From Tissierella_A sp964489715 (GTDB lineage Bacteria > Bacillota > Clostridia > Tissierellales > Tissierellaceae): a stretch of DNA of 10,196 nt. The notes beneath the pieces were generated by a model, which saw nothing but the letters and a program-made list of their open reading frames with translations, was not told the DNA's origin and made no database searches. A program made the position numbers and the translations under genes. Numbering within the stretch: position 1 is the first letter of the stretch; every line of letters starts with the position of its first letter. The DNA is taken from contig CAZBAK010000055.1 of NCBI GenBank assembly GCA_964489715.1, forward strand, positions 1 to 10,196, written 5' to 3'. Positions 6,199-10,196 of the stretch are shown here, piece by piece.

Positions 6199-7335
6199 CT
6201 ATTCTACTAGTATGCCCTCATCTGACACAAGGTATATGTTCTCACTATCTGCCTTTCCTAATTCTTCATTTTCTCCTACTATTATGTTTTCAAGTATAAC
6301 AGCATTGTTTACAAGTGCACCCTTTTCTATAATACATCCTGACATAATAACTGAGTTGTTTACAACTGCACCTTCTTCTACCCTTACCTCACTAAAGATA
6401 ATACTATTGTTTAGTTCTCCCTTAATAGAGCAACCTTCATTTACAAGTGAGTTGTTTATAGTGGCAGTCTCTCCTATATACTGGGCTGGAAGATTTCTAG
6501 ATCTTGTATAGATTCTCCATCCCTTGTCATAGAGATTTAAGGTGTTGTTTTCATCTAGGAGATCCATATTTGATTGCCAGAAGCTCTTTACAGTTCCTAC
6601 ATCCTTCCAATAGCCCTTAAAGTTCCAAGCATACATCTTGTTACCGTCTTCCAGCATCTTAGGAAGTATGTCATTTCCAAAGTCATGGCTTGAGTCTTTG
6701 TTAGCTGCATCTTCTATCAAATATTGTCTTAGGGTTTCCCAGTTGAATATATATATGCCCATGGATGCCATATTGTTTTTGGGATTTTCTGGCTTTTCAT
6801 CAAATTCTACTATCTTCATGTTTTCGTCCACATTTATTATGCCAAATCTTGGAGCTTCTTCCCAGGGAACTTCTATAACAGACAGGGTTACATCTGCTTC
6901 TTTTGACCTATGTTCATCTAGGAGGTCATTGTAGTTCATCTTGTATATATGGTCTCCTGAAAGTACTAGGACATAGTCAGGATCTATTTCTTCTAAATAG
7001 TCTATATTTTCATATATGGCATTGGCAGTACCTGTATACCATCTTCCTCCATCTTCAGACATAAAGGGTTGAAGTATTCTAAGGCCACCTATATTTCTAT
7101 CATAGTCCCAAACTGAACCTATACCTATGTGAGTATTTAAGAGTGCAGGCTTGTATTGGGTTAAGACACCTATATTTGGAATTCCTGAATTTGTAGCATT
7201 ACTTAGTGGGAAATCAATTATTCTATACTTGCCTCCATAGGCAACAGCAGGCTTGGCAATATCCTTTGTCATTGTCTTAAGTCTAGAGCCTTGTCCACCT
7301 GCCAAAAGCATGGCAACTATCTTTTTCTTTTTCAT
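6199..7335 (-). CDS. glgC: Glucose-1-phosphate adenylyltransferase, catalytic subunit
   Basis: Makes ADP-glucose and pyrophosphate from ATP and glucose-1-phosphate, the committed step of bacterial glycogen synthesis. At 378 residues it is of Bacillota length (shorter than the ~430 of enterobacterial GlgC). Intact motifs are GGQGSRL (13-19), YGGKYRIIDFPLSN (33-46), LSGDHIYKMNY (125-135, catalytic D128), RFGIINVD (163-170), FDEKP (178-182) and GYWKDVGT (241-248). The C-terminal ~285-360 is a left-handed beta-helix. AGGAGG (7344-7349) overlaps the TAG of glgB and sits eight bases from the ATG, so expression is tightly linked to glgB. The gap is 12 nt. Confidence 0.96.
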   Translation of the reverse strand: MKKKKIVAMLLAGGQGSRLKTMTKDIAKPAVAYGGKYRIIDFPLSNATNSGIPNIGVLTQYKPALLNTHIGIGSVWDYDRNIGGLRILQPFMSEDGGRWYTGTANAIYENIDYLEEIDPDYVLVLSGDHIYKMNYNDLLDEHRSKEADVTLSVIEVPWEEAPRFGIINVDENMKIVEFDEKPENPKNNMASMGIYIFNWETLRQYLIEDAANKDSSHDFGNDILPKMLEDGNKMYAWNFKGYWKDVGTVKSFWQSNMDLLDENNTLNLYDKGWRIYTRSRNLPAQYIGETATINNSLVNEGCSIKGELNNSIIFSEVRVEEGAVVNNSVIMSGCIIEKGALVNNAVILENIIVGENEELGKADSENIYLVSDEGILVE

Positions 7336-7347
7336 AATCTCACCCTC

Positions 7348-9237
7348 CTAAATTATCTTTTTTAAAATTAGTCCTCCAAGTGCTGGTAAGTCCACTTCTA
7401 TTCTCCAAGCTCTGTCATGAATAGCTTCTTCTTTGGACTTATATCTCTTGATTCTAGGTGTTTCTCCTCCATATCTTCTGTGGTCACTGGTTACTATGGT
7501 TCTATAGTTTCCTTCTTCACTTACTCCTAGAGGATAGTTCCTTCTCTCTACTGGAGTAAAGTTAAAGACACATACTAGTCTTTCTCCATCCTTTGATATT
7601 CTTTCAAAGGCCAGTATACTTTCCTGGTGGTTTTCATGTTCTATCCAGGAAAATCCTTCATAGGAGCTGTCTAACTCATATAGGGCCTTTTCTTCCCTGT
7701 AGATTACATTTAGATCTCTGACAAAGCCCTGTATCTTTAAGTGGCTTTCATAGTCTAAGAGATTCCAATCTAGCTGTCCCCATTCATCCCACTCCTTAAA
7801 TTGGGCTATCTCTCCTCCCATAAAGAGAAGTTTTTTCCCTGGATAGGCATACATATAGAGATATAGGAGTCTAAGATTTGAAAATTTCTCTTCATAGGAT
7901 CCTGGCATCTTATCTAAGAGGGATTTTTTCATATGGACTACCTCATCATGGCTTAGGGGAAGAATAAATCTTTCACTAAAGGCATACATTATTCCAAAGG
8001 TCAAGAGTCCTTGAGCTCCCTTTCTATAGAGAGGATCTTGTTCTATATATTCCAAGGTATCGTTCATCCAGCCCATATTCCACTTTAAGTCAAATCCCAA
8101 TCCTCCGTCTTTTAAGGGTTTTGTCAAGCCTTCATAGGAAGTGGATTCTTCTGCTATCATCAGTACATCTGGATGGTTTTTAGTAAGGACACTGTTGAGT
8201 CTTTTAAAGAATTCCAAGGCCTCTAGATTTTCATCTCCCCCATATATATTTTTTACCCCCTGGCCTAGCATCTTGTAGTAGAGCATATAGGATACTGCGT
8301 CTATTCTTATTCCATCTATGTGGTAGTATTCTATCCAGTACATTATGTTTGATATAAGAAAGCTTAGAACTTCAGGTTTGCTAAAGTCAAAGTTATAGCT
8401 TCCCCAAATATGATTTTCTGCCTTTCTCCTATCTAGTGATTCAAATAAGTAGGATCCGTCAAATCTTTGAAGTCCATGGCCATCCTTGGCAAAATGTGCT
8501 GGTACCCAATCTAAGATCACTCCTATGCCTGCCCTATGCATTTTATCTACAAAGTTCATAAAGTCCTTGGGAGTTCCAAATCTAGATGTAGGTGCAAAAT
8601 AACCTGTTATCTGATAGCCCCAGGAGCCATCATAGGGATGTTCCATAACTGGCATAAGTTCTATATGGGTGTATCTCATCTTTCTTACATATCTAACCAG
8701 TTCATCCGCCAGTTCCTCATAGGAATATTGGATGTTGCCCTCCTTCTTTTTCCAGGAAAGTAGATTTACCTCATATATGGAAATAGGTCCATCTAGATCA
8801 TTGTTTTTCTTTCTTTCCTTCATCCATTTCTTATCAGACCACTTGTAGCCTTCTATAGGATAATATTTGGATGCTGACTTAGGCCTTTCCTCTGCATGAA
8901 AGGCATAGGGATCGGCTTTTATAAGTTCTTCTCCCTCAGCAGATATTATTCTATACTTGTAGGAGTCGAATTTCTCCACTCCTTCTAAACATATGCTCCA
9001 TAGTCCACTCTTGGGTATTCTCTGCAAGGGTAGGCTGCTAATATGCCACTTGTTAAAGTCTCCCATTAAAAATACTTCCCTTGCATTTGCTGCCCACACT
9101 ATAAATCTCACAAATTCTCTGCCATCTTTCTTTAGCTTGTGGGCTCCCAGAAACTCATGTGATTTATAGTATGTTCCTTCATGAAAAAGATGAGCGTCAA
9201 ATTGGCCTTCATCTATATAAAAATAGTTCTTTTCCAT
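7348..9237 (-). CDS. glgB: 1,4-alpha-glucan branching enzyme (GH13)
   Basis: Cuts an alpha-1,4 chain and rejoins it through an alpha-1,6 bond, creating glycogen branches. Its 629 residues include an N-terminal CBM48 (~35-115, with VFLMGDFNKW), the catalytic barrel (~150-510) and a C-terminal beta domain ending in LPALGGLIL. The catalytic regions are all present: DWVPAHF (243-249), DGIRIDAVS (308-316, nucleophile D313), IAEES (361-365, acid/base E363) and LSHDEVVH (428-435, D431). WGYQITGYFAP (206-216) and the DEVVH region mark the branching-enzyme subfamily rather than pullulanase. The ATG is preceded by AAGGGGGGAT (9241-9250). It is the first glg gene, 51 nt after the ATPase gene; I see no strong promoter in that gap. 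Confidence 0.95.
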   Translation of the reverse strand: MEKNYFYIDEGQFDAHLFHEGTYYKSHEFLGAHKLKKDGREFVRFIVWAANAREVFLMGDFNKWHISSLPLQRIPKSGLWSICLEGVEKFDSYKYRIISAEGEELIKADPYAFHAEERPKSASKYYPIEGYKWSDKKWMKERKKNNDLDGPISIYEVNLLSWKKKEGNIQYSYEELADELVRYVRKMRYTHIELMPVMEHPYDGSWGYQITGYFAPTSRFGTPKDFMNFVDKMHRAGIGVILDWVPAHFAKDGHGLQRFDGSYLFESLDRRKAENHIWGSYNFDFSKPEVLSFLISNIMYWIEYYHIDGIRIDAVSYMLYYKMLGQGVKNIYGGDENLEALEFFKRLNSVLTKNHPDVLMIAEESTSYEGLTKPLKDGGLGFDLKWNMGWMNDTLEYIEQDPLYRKGAQGLLTFGIMYAFSERFILPLSHDEVVHMKKSLLDKMPGSYEEKFSNLRLLYLYMYAYPGKKLLFMGGEIAQFKEWDEWGQLDWNLLDYESHLKIQGFVRDLNVIYREEKALYELDSSYEGFSWIEHENHQESILAFERISKDGERLVCVFNFTPVERRNYPLGVSEEGNYRTIVTSDHRRYGGETPRIKRYKSKEEAIHDRAWRIEVDLPALGGLILKKII

Positions 9238-9288
9238 AAAATCCCCCCTTGTAAATAGTAGAAAGAAATATATTCTATCTATATTTAT

Positions 9289-10196
9289 TTACTTGTTCTT
9301 GTACATATACCCAAATATAGTGTTTTCTTTCTCTATATAACCTTTTTCCACCATTTGTTTTAATTTCTCCTCTAGAGAATCTACTGTATAGGTCTTGCCG
9401 CTTTCTTTTTCCAGCTCCATACAGGTAGATAATAGGTCTTCCCCCATGATTGGAAGTAGCTCCTTTATGTCCTCATAGAGATCCTCATCTTTTTCTTTTT
9501 TCTTTATCCTTAGTTCGTCAAAGGGATTTAAAGTATGGGGACTGGTTGTAAGAGCAGCTCTGATCCTAGCATATACTGTTCTTCCCAGGGTAGCTGAAGA
9601 TATAAACACATCTCCAGTTCTAAGATAGGGTAGCCTCTTTGTCTCCTCATGGGTTAAGTCTGTTTCCTCTCCTATGGTTTTAATATCCGATGCCCTAACT
9701 GTTCTAAATATAAATTTTGTATTTAGCTGGGCTGTTACTGTTTCATCTAAGAGGGTAGGTCTTTGAGTTGCCAGGATCAAAAAGACACCATACTTTCTAC
9801 CTTCCTGGGATATTTCCTTTAGAATTGACTTGGAAGGTGTTTCATAGCCCTTAGGTGCAAAATTGTGGGCCTCGTCTGTGACTATTATAAAGGGTGGAAA
9901 GTATTCTGCTGCTGTCTTCTTATAGAGGGCGTCCTTGTATTCACGCCTCTTGTGGTAGAGATTGTTTAAAAGATAGGTGCTAAAGACCTGAAGTATTCTA
10001 GTATTGCCCTGGAGCACCATAAGCTTGCCATTCTGGAGGCCATCTTCTATTTCCCTTATATCCTTGGAAAATATACCTTCATTTTCCAATCTCTTTAGCC
10101 TCCAGAGTATACCCCTTACTGAATTGTGGGGGCAGGTCTTGTCAAAGCTTATGAAGAGTTCCCTTCTTTTTTCCCAGGCCTTCCTTTCTTCTGGAG
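9289..10196 (-). CDS. HerA-like DUF87 family ATPase, 3' part (runs off right edge)
   Basis: The frame stays open from the stop at 9289 to the window end, so the gene continues beyond it; a TTG at 10087-10089 is internal, not the likely start. About 301 C-terminal residues are visible. They contain a Walker B with the DEAH box in FIIVTDEAHNFAP (~visible residue 107-110) and the following FLILATQRP (~138-146). A stretch with conserved arginines (KFIFRTVRASD, YLRTGDVF) also fits HerA/FtsK-type hexameric ATPases. Walker A is not in the window. The last ~70 residues, charged then DSLEEKLKQMVEKGYI, look like a winged-helix tail. HerA proteins are DNA-translocating motors in end resection (with NurA) or in defence systems; which applies cannot be told without the upstream neighbours. 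It is co-directional with glgB and separated by 51 nt, so read-through is possible. Confidence 0.85.
   Translation of the reverse strand, partial: PEERKAWEKRRELFISFDKTCPHNSVRGILWRLKRLENEGIFSKDIREIEDGLQNGKLMVLQGNTRILQVFSTYLLNNLYHKRREYKDALYKKTAAEYFPPFIIVTDEAHNFAPKGYETPSKSILKEISQEGRKYGVFLILATQRPTLLDETVTAQLNTKFIFRTVRASDIKTIGEETDLTHEETKRLPYLRTGDVFISSATLGRTVYARIRAALTTSPHTLNPFDELRIKKKEKDEDLYEDIKELLPIMGEDLLSTCMELEKESGKTYTVDSLEEKLKQMVEKGYIEKENTIFGYMYKNK

Noticed and set aside
9240..9300. Promoter for glgB in the 51-nt gap (- strand TAGAAT at 9272-9277)
   Set aside because: The -10-like hexamer has no acceptable -35 at 16-18 nt, and such hexamers are frequent in AT-rich DNA. The operon promoter is probably elsewhere.
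10087..10089. TTG as start of the ATPase gene
   Set aside because: The frame continues open with a coherent protein sequence to the window edge, no ribosome binding site precedes the TTG, and the Walker A half of the family must lie upstream.

Overview
This window looks like a chromosomal segment of a low-GC Gram-positive bacterium (Bacillota, Clostridia or Tissierellia-like). The support is AT-rich coding with heavy use of AGA/AGG and ATA codons, strong AGGAGG-type ribosome binding sites, a glgC/glgD pair (typical of Bacillota), and a membrane-anchored DUF348-G5-3D cell-wall protein of the YabE type. I cannot name a species.

Left part, + strand (1-1623). The first ~150 bases are a degenerate tandem repeat of ~21-27 nt that runs off the window's left edge. 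It is followed by a short ATTGTAACA repeat and a rho-independent terminator (184-228) that closes whatever lies to the left. A T-tract-rich spacer (229-399) leads to a near-consensus sigma-A promoter (TTGACA-N17-TACAAT, 400-428). The 5' leader carries four same-orientation TGTWAC half-sites, two of them spaced exactly as in a WalR/YycF box. The gene behind it (520-1623) encodes a 3D-domain cell-wall-remodelling protein, a family known to be controlled by WalRK.

Right part, - strand (1685-10196). Read right to left, the order is: 3' part of a HerA-like DUF87 ATPase, glgB (branching enzyme), glgC and glgD (ADP-glucose pyrophosphorylase catalytic and regulatory-type subunits), glgA (glycogen synthase) and pulA (type I pullulanase, debranching). 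The glg-pulA gaps are 3-16 nt, so these five genes are almost certainly one operon. The ATPase ends 51 nt before glgB and could share the transcript. The convergent 3D gene and the pulA operon share a 16-bp perfect hairpin flanked by A and T runs, a bidirectional terminator (1639-1679).

Together GlgC/GlgD make ADP-glucose, GlgA extends alpha-1,4 chains, GlgB adds alpha-1,6 branches and PulA removes them. None of these enzymes has a signal peptide, so the pathway is cytoplasmic. No glycogen phosphorylase (glgP) is present between or after these genes; pulA occupies the last position. I found no convincing novel system. The items most worth a second look are the WalR-like leader array, the left-edge repeat and the HerA-like gene next to the glycogen operon.
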